64,000 bases of DNA from Mesorhizobium sp. B2-4-3 (GCF_006442815.1 NZ_VFVL01000004.1:1-64000), one strand, 5' to 3'; counted from the stretch's first letter, positions 43,642-54,859 are shown. Made by a program: numbers and translations. Notes: generated from the sequence alone by a model not told the origin.

Positions 43642-44337
43642 ATGCTCGAAGTCTCCAATGCCACGCTGCATTACGGCGCCGCCCAGGCGCTGCGTGGCGT
43701 TTCGCTGAAGGCCGGTGCCGGCAAGATCACCTGCGTGCTCGGCCGCAACGGCGTCGGCAAGACCAGTTTGATGAGATCGATCGTCGGCCATCACCGGCTG
43801 ACGAGCGGAAGCGTTGCCTTCGAGGGGAAGGCGCTCGACCGGAGCGCGGCGTATGATCGCGCCCGGTCGGGCATCGCATTCGTGCCGCAGGGCAGGGAGG
43901 TTTTTCCGCTGCTGACGGTGCGCGAGAACCTGGAATCCGGTTTCGCGCCGCTCAGGCGCGCGGACCGCAATGTTCCGGCATACGTCTTCGAGCTGTTCCC
44001 GGTCTTGAAGCAGATGCTGTCGCGCCGCGGCGGCGACCTTTCCGGCGGGCAGCAGCAGCAACTCGCCATAGGCCGGGCGCTGGTGATGCGGCCCAAGCTC
44101 CTGGTGCTCGACGAGCCGACCGAAGGCATCCAGCCGTCGATCATCAAGGATATCGGCCGCGCCATCCGCTATCTACGCGACCAGGCGGGGATCGCGGTGC
44201 TTCTGGTCGAGCAATATCTCGACTTCTGCCGCGAGCTTGCCGACGAGGTCAACATCATGGATCGCGGCCAGATCGTGCATACCGGTCCGGCCGAGGACCT
44301 CGACCGGTCGGATGTGCGGAAGTTCCTGACAGTGTAA
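43642..44337 (+). CDS. urtE: Urea ABC transporter ATP-binding protein UrtE
   Basis: A 231-residue ATPase of the LivF type, partner of UrtD. Walker A is GRNGVGKTSLMRSIVG (from residue 34), the Q-loop region AFVPQGREVFPLLTVREN, signature LSGGQQQQLAIGRAL (from residue 133) and Walker B LLVLDEPTEGIQP. The ending RKFLTV is typical. It closes urtABCDE. No urease genes follow, unlike the layout in some rhizobia; the downstream region holds repeats and a small gene. Confidence 0.96.
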   Translation: MLEVSNATLHYGAAQALRGVSLKAGAGKITCVLGRNGVGKTSLMRSIVGHHRLTSGSVAFEGKALDRSAAYDRARSGIAFVPQGREVFPLLTVRENLESGFAPLRRADRNVPAYVFELFPVLKQMLSRRGGDLSGGQQQQLAIGRALVMRPKLLVLDEPTEGIQPSIIKDIGRAIRYLRDQAGIAVLLVEQYLDFCRELADEVNIMDRGQIVHTGPAEDLDRSDVRKFLTV

Positions 44338-44410
44338 TCGAGGTGAGGCCTAGCGACCCTCCTGGCTGCCGGTGGCAAACTTCGGAGATTAGCCGAAGCA
44401 TCTCTCGCGT

Positions 44411-44624
44411 CGTCATCCTTGGGCGAAGCAAGGAGCGCAGCGACGCGCGCAGACCCAAGGATCCATGCCGTTGCGTCTGCCGAGTGGTCCGGCGGCGCAG
44501 AACAGAATCTGTTCTTCCCGCGTCCCGACAATTCCAGATTCTGCACCGTTAGTGACGCTTCGAAGTAACGGCATGGATCCTTGGGTCTTCGCTCCGCTTC
44601 GCGTCGCTACGCCCAAGGATGACG
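44411..44624. repeat. BIME-like palindromic repeat, copy 1
   Basis: Two inverted units of about 58-62 nt, 44411-44472 and 44567-44624, are separated by about 94 bases. Each unit has its own internal stem ATCCTTGGG...CCCAAGGAT. The second unit, read on the minus strand, is nearly identical to the left unit of the element at 52072-52250. The arrangement is like REP/BIME elements. Confidence 0.85.
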
Positions 44625-44658
44625 AAGTGTTCGACGGCTCTGGCGCGTCGAACACTTC
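44624..44658. repeat. Perfect 11-bp hairpin abutting the BIME-like element
   Basis: gaagtgttcga (44624-44634) pairs with tcgaacacttc (44648-44658) across a 13-base loop. It starts at the last base of the repeat. No T run follows, so terminator function is doubtful. Confidence 0.6.
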
Positions 44659-44829
44659 ATGCTAGTCTTTTCTTGGCCTTGGTGAGTCGGCCGCTTTCCG
44701 TATCAGTCGCGAATGAGGGGGAAGGCGCGCGGACACCGCCCGCAAGTTCCACGCAAGCAAGCCTGCTTAGCTTTCCCCGCAGTGATTGTCGGTCAACGCG
44801 TCCAAAAAGAATCTTGCCAGGGGACGGCG

Positions 44830-45006
44830 ATGGAACGTTTTGTCGAGGACTACCAAAAGCGGCGTCTCACCGAGCGCGTCGATATCATGACCGCGATCAA
44901 CATCCTGATGTCGCAAGGCTATGACGAGGATCATCTCCTGGATGAGATCACCAAGGTTTTCTACGTCGATCTCGACGCCTTCAACGAAGTGATCTCACAC
45001 CATTGA
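44830..45006 (+). CDS. Conserved small hypothetical protein (58 aa)
   Basis: A 58-residue acidic, soluble protein: MERFVEDYQKRRLTERVD and onward, ending LDAFNEVISHH. It looks like two or three helices (TAINILMSQGYDEDHLLDEI), with a helix-turn-helix-like spacing but no recognised domain. A GGGGA lies six to eight bases before the ATG, and codon usage matches the neighbours, supporting a real gene. It stands between the repeat region and the convergent diguanylate cyclase gene. Function unknown. Confidence 0.72.
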   Translation: MERFVEDYQKRRLTERVDIMTAINILMSQGYDEDHLLDEITKVFYVDLDAFNEVISHH

Positions 45007-45029
45007 GAGCTCGCACACGGCGGTAAAAC

Positions 45030-46175
45030 TCAACCGGCACGGCGGAAATCCAGGACGCGGTTGCGGCCGCCGCGCTTGGCGGCATAGAGCGCCTTGTCGG
45101 CGGCGCTGAGCACTTTGTCGAAGCTCATGCCGTCCGTGCTGCCGAAGGCGAATCCGGCGCTGACCGTGCAGCGCAATGGCTCGGTCTCTGTCTCCACCGT
45201 GCGCGCGGCGAAGGTGGCCCTGACACGTTCGGCCGTCGCCTCGGCTGTCTCGGGCAAAGTGCGCCTCAACACCATGGCGAATTCCTCTCCACCCATGCGG
45301 GCGACCGAGTCGCTCGGGCGCAGATCGGCGGAGAGCACCTCGGCAAAGACCTTCAGCACCTCGTCTCCCGCGGCGTGACCGAACTGGTCGTTGACCGCCT
45401 TGAAGCCGTCGAGGTCAAACACCACCACAGCCGTGAAAGCGCCGACGGGTGTCTTGCCGTGAAGGTCGAACAACGCGCGGCGGTTGAGCAACCCGGTCAA
45501 GGCATCGGTCTGCGCCTCGCGCTGATGATGGCGGGCTAGCCGCCCCTGGTTGAGCGCCAGCGACAAGGCGCCGATGCCGGTCATGGAGGCGATGACGATG
45601 ACAAGGCTCAGATCCTCCGCCCAATTGCTAGGCGCATGGCCGAGGACGAGCTTGCCGTCCCATGCCAGCACGGCCGCGCACAGCACGAAGGATGCGGCGG
45701 TCAGCGAATAGAGCAGCGCCACGCCGATGAGATGGACGGGCGCCTCTGCGCGACTCCGCCAATATTGATATGCGGTGCCGAACAAAAGCAGCGCGGCCAG
45801 AGCGTTTTCCAGCATGAAGCCCAGGCCGTCATAGCCGAGCGCCATGGGCGGCAGGGCGAGAGCATAGGAAATGCCGACGCTAAGCGCGATGAGCGGCAAG
45901 GGGGAGCGTCTTGTCCTGAATTGATGGGCAGCGCCGAGCATGACGGAGAAGCCGAGCAGCAGCAGCGCCAGCGTGAGCACGCCGAGGGCCGTTCCGGGTC
46001 TCTCGATATAGGCCTCGTAGGCAAAGACCTCGGCCACCACGACCAGCACGCTGATTGCCCAGGTCAGCAGGAACTTGTCGGAACGCGCGGTCAGCCATGT
46101 TCCGAACAGCGTGAGGCTGAGGCAAGCGGCGGAAAAGCCGACGGCAAGCAGCAATGAATTGTAGTCGAGCAGCAT
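45030..46175 (-). CDS. Membrane-bound diguanylate cyclase (GGDEF domain)
   Basis: A 381-residue enzyme making cyclic di-GMP from two GTP. Six or seven hydrophobic helices cover residues about 5-205; their sequence is not a recognised sensor. The GGDEF domain follows: DALTGLLNRRALF, VVFDLDGFKAVNDQFGHAAGDEVLK, then the active site RMGGEEF. An inhibitory I-site RPSD lies exactly five residues before GGEEF, so product inhibition is expected. No EAL domain is present. ATG 46175 has AAGGAC seven bases upstream and is preferred to a TTG at 46208. It is monocistronic. Confidence 0.92.
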   Translation of the reverse strand: MLLDYNSLLLAVGFSAACLSLTLFGTWLTARSDKFLLTWAISVLVVVAEVFAYEAYIERPGTALGVLTLALLLLGFSVMLGAAHQFRTRRSPLPLIALSVGISYALALPPMALGYDGLGFMLENALAALLLFGTAYQYWRSRAEAPVHLIGVALLYSLTAASFVLCAAVLAWDGKLVLGHAPSNWAEDLSLVIVIASMTGIGALSLALNQGRLARHHQREAQTDALTGLLNRRALFDLHGKTPVGAFTAVVVFDLDGFKAVNDQFGHAAGDEVLKVFAEVLSADLRPSDSVARMGGEEFAMVLRRTLPETAEATAERVRATFAARTVETETEPLRCTVSAGFAFGSTDGMSFDKVLSAADKALYAAKRGGRNRVLDFRRAG

Positions 46176-46287
46176 GCACGCGTCCTTGCCGGCGCCGGGC
46201 CTCTGCAACCTGGCGTAGATGCATTAGTGCAGCAAGGAAGTATCGATTACGTTACGATAGCGGTGAAGATGCCATAATTCCGCGGCG

Positions 46288-46545
46288 TCAGAGGACCGCC
46301 ACCGACAACAGCAGGATGATGCCGACCCCCATCATCACCAGACCCGGCCAATTCTGCGACAGGCCGAGGAAACCGAGTCCGCGCCGGCGCGGCTCGAGCG
46401 TGGGGCCAGGCGTTGCCAGGTTTGGCATCGGGCGATCCGAGGCTGCAGGTGCCGGATCGCTAAGTTTCCCGCGCCTGAGGACCGCACCGGCCATGTACAC
46501 AATGCCGGCGACAATGAGCAATGCCCCGATGAGGATGACAGCCAT
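46288..46545 (-). CDS. Small two-helix membrane protein, hypothetical
   Basis: An 85-residue protein with hydrophobic segments at both ends: MAVILIGALLIVAGIVYMAGAVL and GLVMMGVGIILLLSVAVL. The linker is Pro/Arg-rich (PTLEPRRRGLGFLGLSQNW). This gives a hairpin with both ends probably periplasmic. No domain is recognised. It is on the same strand as the flanking genes but separated from each by more than 100 bases. Confidence 0.72.
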   Translation of the reverse strand: MAVILIGALLIVAGIVYMAGAVLRRGKLSDPAPAASDRPMPNLATPGPTLEPRRRGLGFLGLSQNWPGLVMMGVGIILLLSVAVL

Positions 46546-46687
46546 ATCACCTCGCTTTCTTCGGGCTCCCCCGATACCGGAGCCTGGGCCCTTGTTCCGC
46601 GAAAGCTCAACCGCTGTGAAAACCGGCTCCCGGCGAGAAAGGCAAAACGGTCAAGATGCCTCGTAAGTTCCGACGGAGCTCGCCCCT

Positions 46688-47491
46688 TCAATCGGCCACG
46701 CGCTTCATCAGCGCGATCGCGCCGAAAGGCGCGCGCACCTTGCCTTCGGTGATGAAGTAGGCGAACACGTCGCGCGGCTTGACCGGCGCATCGGTCTTCG
46801 GATCGGCGCGCGGCAGGTCGGCGGGTTGCTTGCCTTGCGCCCATGCCTTCACCCGCCCCGCCCATTCGTCCAGGCCTTTCGGCGTGTAGCAGTCGGGGTT
46901 GTCGTCGCTGCCGGTCTGCAGCCGCGCATAGACGAAATCGCCGGTGACATCGGCGATCGCTGGATATTTTGCGTGGTCGGCATAGACGATCGCGGCGTTG
47001 TATTTGCGTGCAAGCGCCGGGAATTCGGGCACAACAAAACTGTCGTGGCGCACCTCCAGCGCGTGGCGCAAAGGCACGCCGTCCTGCTTCTCGGGCAGAA
47101 GATTGAGAAAAGCTTCGAAATCGTCGGCGTCGAACTTCTTGGTCGGCGCGAACTGCCAGAGAATCGGGCCGAGCTTCTCGCCGAGCGCGGCGACGCCGGA
47201 GCCGAGGAAGCGCATCATCGACTCTCCCGCCTCGCCAAGCACGCGGCGGTTGGTGACGAAGCGGTTGCCCTTGAGCGAGAAGACGAAGCCGTCCGGCGCG
47301 TCGTTGGCCCACTTGACGAAAGTCGGTTCCTTGAAGCTGGAATAGTATGTGCCGTTGACCTCGATGCTCGGCACCTGGCGGCTGGCATAGTGCAGCTGCT
47401 TGGCCTTGGCGAGCTTCTCCGGATAGAAGGAGGTATCCCAAGGCTCGAAAGTCCAGCCGCCCATGCCGGAGCGGATCTTTCCTTGGCTCAT
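46688..47491 (-). CDS. DUF72 family protein
   Basis: A 267-residue protein of the DUF72 family (YecE-like), a TIM-barrel fold of unknown function. Landmarks are IRSGMGGWTFEPWDTSFYPEKL at the start, the VEVNGTYYS-type strand (PSIEVNGTYYSSF), FSLKGNRFVTNRRVL, PILWQFAPTKKFDADDFEAFL and ALEVRHDSF. A strong GGAGGAGG sits seven bases before the ATG at 47491, which settles the start. It follows a GNAT gene by 26 bases on the same strand and may be cotranscribed with it. Confidence 0.92.
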   Translation of the reverse strand: MSQGKIRSGMGGWTFEPWDTSFYPEKLAKAKQLHYASRQVPSIEVNGTYYSSFKEPTFVKWANDAPDGFVFSLKGNRFVTNRRVLGEAGESMMRFLGSGVAALGEKLGPILWQFAPTKKFDADDFEAFLNLLPEKQDGVPLRHALEVRHDSFVVPEFPALARKYNAAIVYADHAKYPAIADVTGDFVYARLQTGSDDNPDCYTPKGLDEWAGRVKAWAQGKQPADLPRADPKTDAPVKPRDVFAYFITEGKVRAPFGAIALMKRVAD

Positions 47492-47517
47492 CGTCTTCCT
47501 CCTCCGTTGAAACTTGG

Positions 47518-47976
47518 TCAGGCGGCCCTGTCGACCGGCTTCACCATGTCGACCAGCGTCCATCCTGGCCGGTACGGGTTGGCCCGGCGACCCGTTTCGC
47601 GATAGCCATAGGCAGCATAGAGCGCGATATTCCGCTCCATGCGCGAATTGGTGTAGAGCCGCACTTCCGGCACGCCCCACGACCGCGCCTGCTCGCTGGC
47701 GAAGTCGAGCAGCGCGATGCCGAGCTTCCTGCCCTGAAAGGCCGGCGCGACGGCGACGCTGAAGATCATGGCATGGTCGGGATGCCGTTCGATGACGATC
47801 AACCCGGCGAGCTTTGAGTCTTCTTCCAGCAGCCAGACCTCGCCGCGCCCGATCCGCGGCGCGTAATCCTCGGTGACCGGGATAGGCGGTCCGCCGAAGA
47901 TGGGCGTGTAAGGCGCATAGGCATCCGTGGTCAGCGCGACGATTGCAGCGAGGTCTTCGGGGCGGGCCGGTCTCAT
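47518..47976 (-). CDS. GNAT family N-acetyltransferase
   Basis: A 152-residue acetyltransferase. The acetyl-CoA-binding strand and pyrophosphate loop read IFSVAVAPAFQGRKLGIALLDFA, with the Q/R-x-x-G-x-A/G motif as QGRKLG. VRLYTNSRMERNIALYAAYGYRETGRR is the typical C-terminal motif B. The substrate is unknown. Its ATG overlaps the stop of the DUF302 gene (ATGA), and that gene in turn overlaps the uvrA stop, so uvrA, DUF302 and GNAT genes could form one SOS-driven transcript. Confidence 0.9.
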   Translation of the reverse strand: MRPARPEDLAAIVALTTDAYAPYTPIFGGPPIPVTEDYAPRIGRGEVWLLEEDSKLAGLIVIERHPDHAMIFSVAVAPAFQGRKLGIALLDFASEQARSWGVPEVRLYTNSRMERNIALYAAYGYRETGRRANPYRPGWTLVDMVKPVDRAA

Positions 47977-48382
47977 GATTGGTCTACTCCGGCAGCGGCG
48001 GCGACAACCTTCTGCATGCCTGCCGCAATCGCGGCGACGGCGTTGCGGCTGGCGTCGCCGAGGCCATGGCGCTCCGCAAGCCACTGCGCGTCGTTATAGG
48101 ACAGCCAGACCTTGCGTTGCTCGTCCTCCCAGGCCAGCGCCTTGATCGGCAGGTCGATGCCGGCAAGCTGCCGGTCCTGCATCAAAGGCGTGCCGCCCTT
48201 CGGATGGCCGAAGATCAGCAATTCCGTCGGTCGCAGCAGCGCGCCGACTTCACGCGCGCCGGCGGTATGGTCGATGCGCGCGAAGACGCGCAATCCTGCG
48301 CCGGTGACCGTCTCGACCAGCCGATCGATCGTCTCGGTGACGCCGAAGCGGCTTTCGATGGAGACAAGGCCGTTACCTGCCA

Positions 48383-48386
<4 letters not shown>
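47973..48386 (-). CDS. DUF302 domain protein
   Basis: A 137-residue soluble protein of the DUF302 family. The conserved [38 protein letters not shown] stretch covers residues 11-48, and [34 protein letters not shown] follows. The family's role is not known. Met1 (48386) or Met2 (48383) may be the start; it overlaps the uvrA stop codon by four bases, which implies coupling to uvrA translation. Confidence 0.88.
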
Positions 48387-51304
<2,918 letters not shown>

Positions 51305-51458
51305 CGCCGGTCGCCGCCTCAAGTCTGGAATGTGGTGGATTGGGCAGGGTTGTCCCCGGCCATCCCTTATGTAGGTGGTTTTGCCGCCGCGTCGAGAGAC
51401 GCCACACATCTCGACAACAAGCGTTTAACCGCCTTTCGCGCGAGCGGGCAAGCGGAAA

Positions 51459-51473
51459 GAACAAAGGCCGAAC
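51459..51473 (-). promoter_or_regulatory. LexA (SOS) box of uvrA
   Basis: GAACAAAGGCCGAAC fits the alphaproteobacterial LexA site GAAC-N7-GAAC exactly (GTTC-N7-GTTC on the uvrA strand). A TTGTCA -35-like hexamer (51486-51481) lies just upstream on the uvrA strand, so LexA bound here would cover the promoter. Confidence 0.85.
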
Positions 51474-51974
51474 ACGCTCCTGACAAAATTGTGGAAACAA
51501 AGAGCGCCTGCGCCGCGTCCGAACCGGTTCACGAAGGCGCTCGACTTACCTGGACGTAACCTCCCGCCGATCACATTTTTCGGTAACCGGCTATTCAACG
51601 GTTGACGTGTCGGACCGAGGGGAGCAGTCTCGAAAACGTCAACGAAGCCGGCCGTCTTTCGATGGCCTCGCCGCCCAACTGGCGGCCTGCGAGACGCCGC
51701 AGGCGATAGCGATTAGCGCTTCGAACGACATTGTCGCAACGGACCCAGGAGCGGAGCATGACGCCACCGGACAGTCCCTTGAGGCTCCACACGGAGATGG
51801 AGCCGCGGCGGGCATAAGTGCCAGGGCAGACTTGAAACGCCAGCCCGACAAACCGTGACTTGCCGATTCCCAACAATCAGAGACGATAGTCGGATCGTCG
51901 GCTGAACGCCGCGTTGCATCCGAAACAGAACGCCGGCAGTCCACTCCCGGCTAAAGTTGGATTTCAGATCCATG

Positions 51975-52017
51975 AAGCCCCATCCATCTGCACAGCAGGG
52001 ATGGGGCTTACATTTTT
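51975..52017 (+). terminator. Orphan terminator-like hairpin
   Basis: aagccccatcc (51975-51985) pairs perfectly with ggatggggctt (51999-52009), followed by aca and five T. It reads as a plus-strand terminator although no plus-strand gene precedes it, which suggests an unannotated transcript. Confidence 0.6.
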
Positions 52018-52071
52018 GCGATCATCCTTTTTTGCGATCATCCCAGGTTCGCAGTTGGCCGGGCCCAACTT

Positions 52072-52250
52072 CGTCATCCTTGGGCGTAGCGACGCGAAGC
52101 GGAGCGAAGACCCAGGGATCCATGCCGTTACCTCAGCCGAGGAATGCAGCGGAGCAGAATTCTGCACCGTCGCATCGCATTGGCGTAACGGCATGGATTC
52201 TATGGTCTACGCCGCGTCGCTTCGCTCCTTGCTTCGCCATAGAATGACGA
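52072..52250. repeat. BIME-like palindromic repeat, copy 2
   Basis: Two inverted units, 52072-52132 and 52186-52250, around a shorter spacer than in copy 1. The left unit keeps the stem ATCCTTGGG/CCCAGGGAT (one G-U pair). The right unit has ATTCTATGG/CCATAGAAT, three positions changed on both sides of the stem at once. Confidence 0.85.
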
Positions 52251-52303
52251 ACGAAAAGCGCTTCAGCTGATCGCCAAGTCGTCGATCTGTGCCGACAGGA
52301 TTA

Positions 52304-52585
52304 TCAGTGGTTCGGAATCTTGTTGCTGCCCGTGGCCATGTCGATCGTTATGCTGCCGCCGATCCTGACATCGGTATTGCCGATCCTGAAGGAGCCGTCG
52401 TTGCCGGCCGGCAAGGCGTCGTCCGGTTCCGGTAGAGGCGCCGGCTTGGCGATACGGTAGTCGCCGCTGACGCCGGGCAGCTTCTGCGCCGTGCTGTCGT
52501 CAGCAAGCGCGCTGCCGGCCACGAGCGCGCCGGCAAGCGCGGCGGCGGCAACGCACAAATGTCTGGTTTGCAGCAGCTTGAGCAT
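52304..52585 (-). CDS. Small exported hypothetical protein
   Basis: A 93-residue protein: signal peptide LLQTRHLCVAAAALAGALVAGSALA, then a short Pro-rich mature region (KLPGVSGDYRIAKPAPLPEPDD) ending in a beta segment FRIGNTDVRIGGSITIDMATG. It is too short and simple for a domain call. ATG 52585 places the signal peptide at the N terminus. It is on the same strand as clpP, which lies 75 bases upstream, but the two are probably separate units. Confidence 0.72.
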   Translation of the reverse strand: MLKLLQTRHLCVAAAALAGALVAGSALADDSTAQKLPGVSGDYRIAKPAPLPEPDDALPAGNDGSFRIGNTDVRIGGSITIDMATGSNKIPNH

Positions 52586-52660
52586 GCCCAAACTATAGAG
52601 GCGCGGCTGGAGCGATGCCAGACGCAGGGCGATCAATTTGCCGCGCATCCGGCTGCGATA

Positions 52661-53263
52661 TCAGGCAGCTTTCTTGCGCGTGTCGTAGACGTGGTCGACG
52701 AGACCCCAGTCCTTGGCTTCCGCGGCGCTCATGAAATAGTCGCGGTCGAGGGTGCGCTCGACCTCCTCATAGGTCCGGCCGCAATGCCTGGCATAGAGCT
52801 CGGTCATGTGCTGCTTGGTGCGCACGATGTCCTCGGCATGGCGCTGGATGTCGGAAGCCTGGCCCTGGAAGCCGCCAAGCGGCTGATGCAGCACGATGCG
52901 GGTGTTGGGCAGCGCGATGCGCCGTCCCGGGTTGCCGGCCATCAAAAGGAAGGAGCCCATCGAGGCGGCAAAACCCATGCACACCGTCGACACCGGGCAG
53001 GAAATGTATTGCATGGTGTCGTAGATGGCGAAGCCGCTGGTCACCATGCCGCCGGGCGAGTTGATGTAGAGCGAGATCTCCTTCTCGGGATGGTCGGATT
53101 CCAGCGACAGCAACTGCGCGCAGACCAGCGCCGAGACGTTGTCGTTGATCTCGCCATTGATGAAGACGATGCGCTCGCGCAGCAGCCGCGAAAAAATATC
53201 GAAGGAACGCTCGCCGCGGCTCGACTGTTCGATGACCATCGGCACCAGATTGGCAATGCTCAT
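52661..53263 (-). CDS. clpP: ATP-dependent Clp protease proteolytic subunit (ClpP paralogue)
   Basis: A 200-residue serine peptidase that forms the degradation chamber with a Clp ATPase. The catalytic triad is complete by alignment to the Escherichia coli enzyme: S101 (AASMGS), H126 (IVLHQPLGG) and D175 (DRDYF). The oxyanion loop is [11 protein letters not shown] (68-78). The residue three before the Ser motif is Phe (MGFAASMG) where housekeeping ClpP has Gln, and no clpX follows, so this is probably one of several rhizobial paralogues rather than the main clpP. It has no obvious propeptide. Confidence 0.93.
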   Translation of the reverse strand: MSIANLVPMVIEQSSRGERSFDIFSRLLRERIVFINGEINDNVSALVCAQLLSLESDHPEKEISLYINSPGGMVTSGFAIYDTMQYISCPVSTVCMGFAASMGSFLLMAGNPGRRIALPNTRIVLHQPLGGFQGQASDIQRHAEDIVRTKQHMTELYARHCGRTYEEVERTLDRDYFMSAAEAKDWGLVDHVYDTRKKAA

Positions 53264-53289
53264 AATGGGTTTCCTTGGTTCTCTTTTGA

Positions 53290-53763
53290 TCAGGCCGCGC
53301 GCAGCATCATGCAGGGCGCATTGGCGGCGATTGGATTTTTGCGCGCATCGAGCGAAAGCCCGCAGCCGGCGCCCGAGACGGCGACGAGAGGCTGCGCTGC
53401 CTGCGCGAAGCCGTCATGGACGATGCTAAGATGCGTGCCGCCGGAAGCGGTGCGTGCCAGCGTGAAGGTGACGATGCTGTCGAAGGCCGGGAGTTCGCCA
53501 TCGCCCGCGCCGGGCCGCTCGCGCCAGGAATAGCGCAGCAGCTTGCCGGGCTCGGCCTCGAGCACCTCGCATTCGATCGGCGCATCCGGTCCGGCAAAGG
53601 CGAAGCGACTGCCGGCTTCCGCCTTCATGTCGTTCGGCATCATCCAGGCAGCGAGCAGCTCCGGCTCGGTCAGCGCCCGCCAGACTTTTTCCGGCGGCTC
53701 GGGAAGATCGCATTCGAAGCTGAGCGGCGCCTCGGTCGCTGTCGGCTTCTCTGGTTTGGTCAT
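53290..53763 (-). CDS. SRPBCC (AHSA1-like) domain protein
   Basis: A 157-residue protein of the START/Bet v1-like fold. The family's opening helix-strand reads [30 protein letters not shown] (residues 16-45), then [18 protein letters not shown]. The C-terminal helix is atypical, with [17 protein letters not shown]. These proteins bind hydrophobic ligands or act as Hsp90 cochaperone-like modules; function here is unknown. It starts inside the stop of the ArsR gene (4-bp overlap), a very common ArsR-SRPBCC pair. Confidence 0.88.
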   Translation of the reverse strand: MTKPEKPTATEAPLSFECDLPEPPEKVWRALTEPELLAAWMMPNDMKAEAGSRFAFAGPDAPIECEVLEAEPGKLLRYSWRERPGAGDGELPAFDSIVTFTLARTASGGTHLSIVHDGFAQAAQPLVAVSGAGCGLSLDARKNPIAANAPCMMLRAA

Positions 53764-54074
53764 TGGTCCATTCCCTTCAGAACCGTCTTCAATTTCTCGA
53801 TGCGTTCCGGCCAGAAGGCGCGGTAGCGTTCGATCCAGCCGAGCAGCGGGTCGAGCCCTTGCGGATCGGCACGGTAATAGGCGTTGCGACCGGCGCGCCG
53901 CTCGACCACCAGGCCGGCGCCGCGCAACACGGCAAGGTGCTGGGAGACCGCCGGCTGCGACACGCTCATGCCGGCGCGCAACTCGCTCACGCTCATCTCG
54001 CCGGCGGTCAGCCGCTCGTAGACGGCGCGTCGCGTCGGGTCGGCCAGAGCGCGGAAAATCTCTGCTTCGATCAT
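53760..54074 (-). CDS. ArsR family transcriptional regulator
   Basis: A 104-residue winged-helix repressor. IFRALADPTRRAVYERLTAGEMSVSELRAGMSVSQPAVSQHLAVLRGAGLVVERRAGRNAYY is the complete ArsR domain with recognition helix QPAVSQHLAVLR. No Cys metal-binding site (ELCVCDL) is present, so it is not a metal sensor of the usual type. It is translationally coupled to the SRPBCC gene and probably autoregulates the pair. It is divergent from ssb. Confidence 0.92.
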   Translation of the reverse strand: MIEAEIFRALADPTRRAVYERLTAGEMSVSELRAGMSVSQPAVSQHLAVLRGAGLVVERRAGRNAYYRADPQGLDPLLGWIERYRAFWPERIEKLKTVLKGMDQ

Positions 54075-54168
54075 GATAGAAGCATAAGTCGATACTTATT
54101 GATTTGGCAAGCTTCTATTTGATCGCCATATCAAAATGCACGTTCGACCCTGGCTTTGCTGACATTCC

Positions 54169-54197
54169 TTGACAGAAAGTGCAGCTATGACTAGAAC
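54169..54197 (+). promoter_or_regulatory. ssb promoter
   Basis: TTGACA (54169-54174), 17-base spacer, TAGAAC (54192-54197). The -35 is perfect. The -10 overlaps the LexA box that begins at 54194. Confidence 0.7.
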
Positions 54198-54208
54198 GAA
54201 AAGAGAAC
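54194..54208 (+). promoter_or_regulatory. LexA (SOS) box of ssb
   Basis: GAACGAAAAGAGAAC is an exact GAAC-N7-GAAC site overlapping the -10 hexamer, about 100 bases upstream of ssb. LexA binding would block polymerase directly. Confidence 0.85.
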
Positions 54209-54309
54209 AAAAACCTTGTGGGAAAAGCCAGCCTTTGCGGGCGGCGGCGACCCGCAGGCTGTAAGGTGAGCGACTTGAAATTTGTTTCGGATGAGCGCGG
54301 AGAAGTAAG

Positions 54310-54825
54310 ATGGCGGGTAGCGTCAACAAGGTCATTCTGGTCGGCAATCTCGGAGCGGATCCTGAAATCCGCCGCCTGAATTCCGGTGATCCGGTCGTCA
54401 ACATTCGCATCGCCACGTCGGAAAGCTGGCGCGACAAGAACTCGGGCGAGCGCAAGGAAAAGACCGAGTGGCATAACGTCGTCATTTTCAACGACCAGCT
54501 CGCCAAGGTGGCCGAGCAGTATCTGAAGAAGGGCATGAAGGTCTATGTCGAGGGCCAGTTGCAAACCCGCAAATGGCAAGACCAGACCGGTGCCGACAAA
54601 TACACGACCGAGGTCGTGCTGCAGAAATTCCGGGGCGAGTTGCAAATGCTCGACGCGCGCGGCGAGGGCGGCGGCGGCCAGGTCGGCAGCTATTCCGGCG
54701 GCAGCAGCAGCCGTGGCTCGGATTTCGGCCAGTCCGGTCCGAATGAAGGCCGTGGCGGCAGTGGCGGTTCCAGGGGCGGCGGCGGCGGCTCGTCGCGCGA
54801 GCTGGACGACGAGATCCCGTTCTAA
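54310..54825 (+). CDS. ssb: Single-stranded DNA-binding protein
   Basis: A 171-residue ssDNA-binding protein for replication and repair. The OB fold covers residues 1-110: [76 protein letters not shown] Gly/Ser-rich disordered linker follows, and the acidic tip DDEIPF is the partner-protein binding site. A LexA box at the promoter predicts SOS induction. The gene is complete and typical. Confidence 0.97.
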   Translation: MAGSVNKVILVGNLGADPEIRRLNSGDPVVNIRIATSESWRDKNSGERKEKTEWHNVVIFNDQLAKVAEQYLKKGMKVYVEGQLQTRKWQDQTGADKYTTEVVLQKFRGELQMLDARGEGGGGQVGSYSGGSSSRGSDFGQSGPNEGRGGSGGSRGGGGGSSRELDDEIPF

Positions 54826-54859
54826 GCGTCTCGAAACGGTCGTCTGAAGGGAAGGCGCG

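Larger units (their letters stand above)
44338..44829. other. Gene-free region between urtE and a 58-residue protein
   Basis: About 490 bases. It contains the long palindromic element 44411-44624 and an adjoining perfect hairpin (44624-44658). The remainder (44660-44829) shows no repeat or RNA gene that I recognise and probably carries the promoter of the next gene. Confidence 0.5.
51305..52303. other. One-kilobase region without a convincing gene
   Basis: Contains the uvrA promoter and LexA box (51459-51486), an 11-bp terminator-like hairpin (51975-52009 plus T run), a direct repeat of ttttgcgatcatcc (52013-52042), and a BIME-like element (52072-52250). Open frames in 51595-51950 occur on both strands but have no ribosome site or recognisable domain; the stretch may hold a decayed gene or an RNA. 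Confidence 0.5.

Noticed and set aside
44338..44829. Urease genes expected behind urtABCDE
   Set aside because: No urease subunit or accessory protein is encoded in the window.
51595..51944. Overlapping frames on both strands in the uvrA upstream gap
   Set aside because: None has a ribosome site, domain or convincing composition; they may be a decayed gene but that cannot be shown here.
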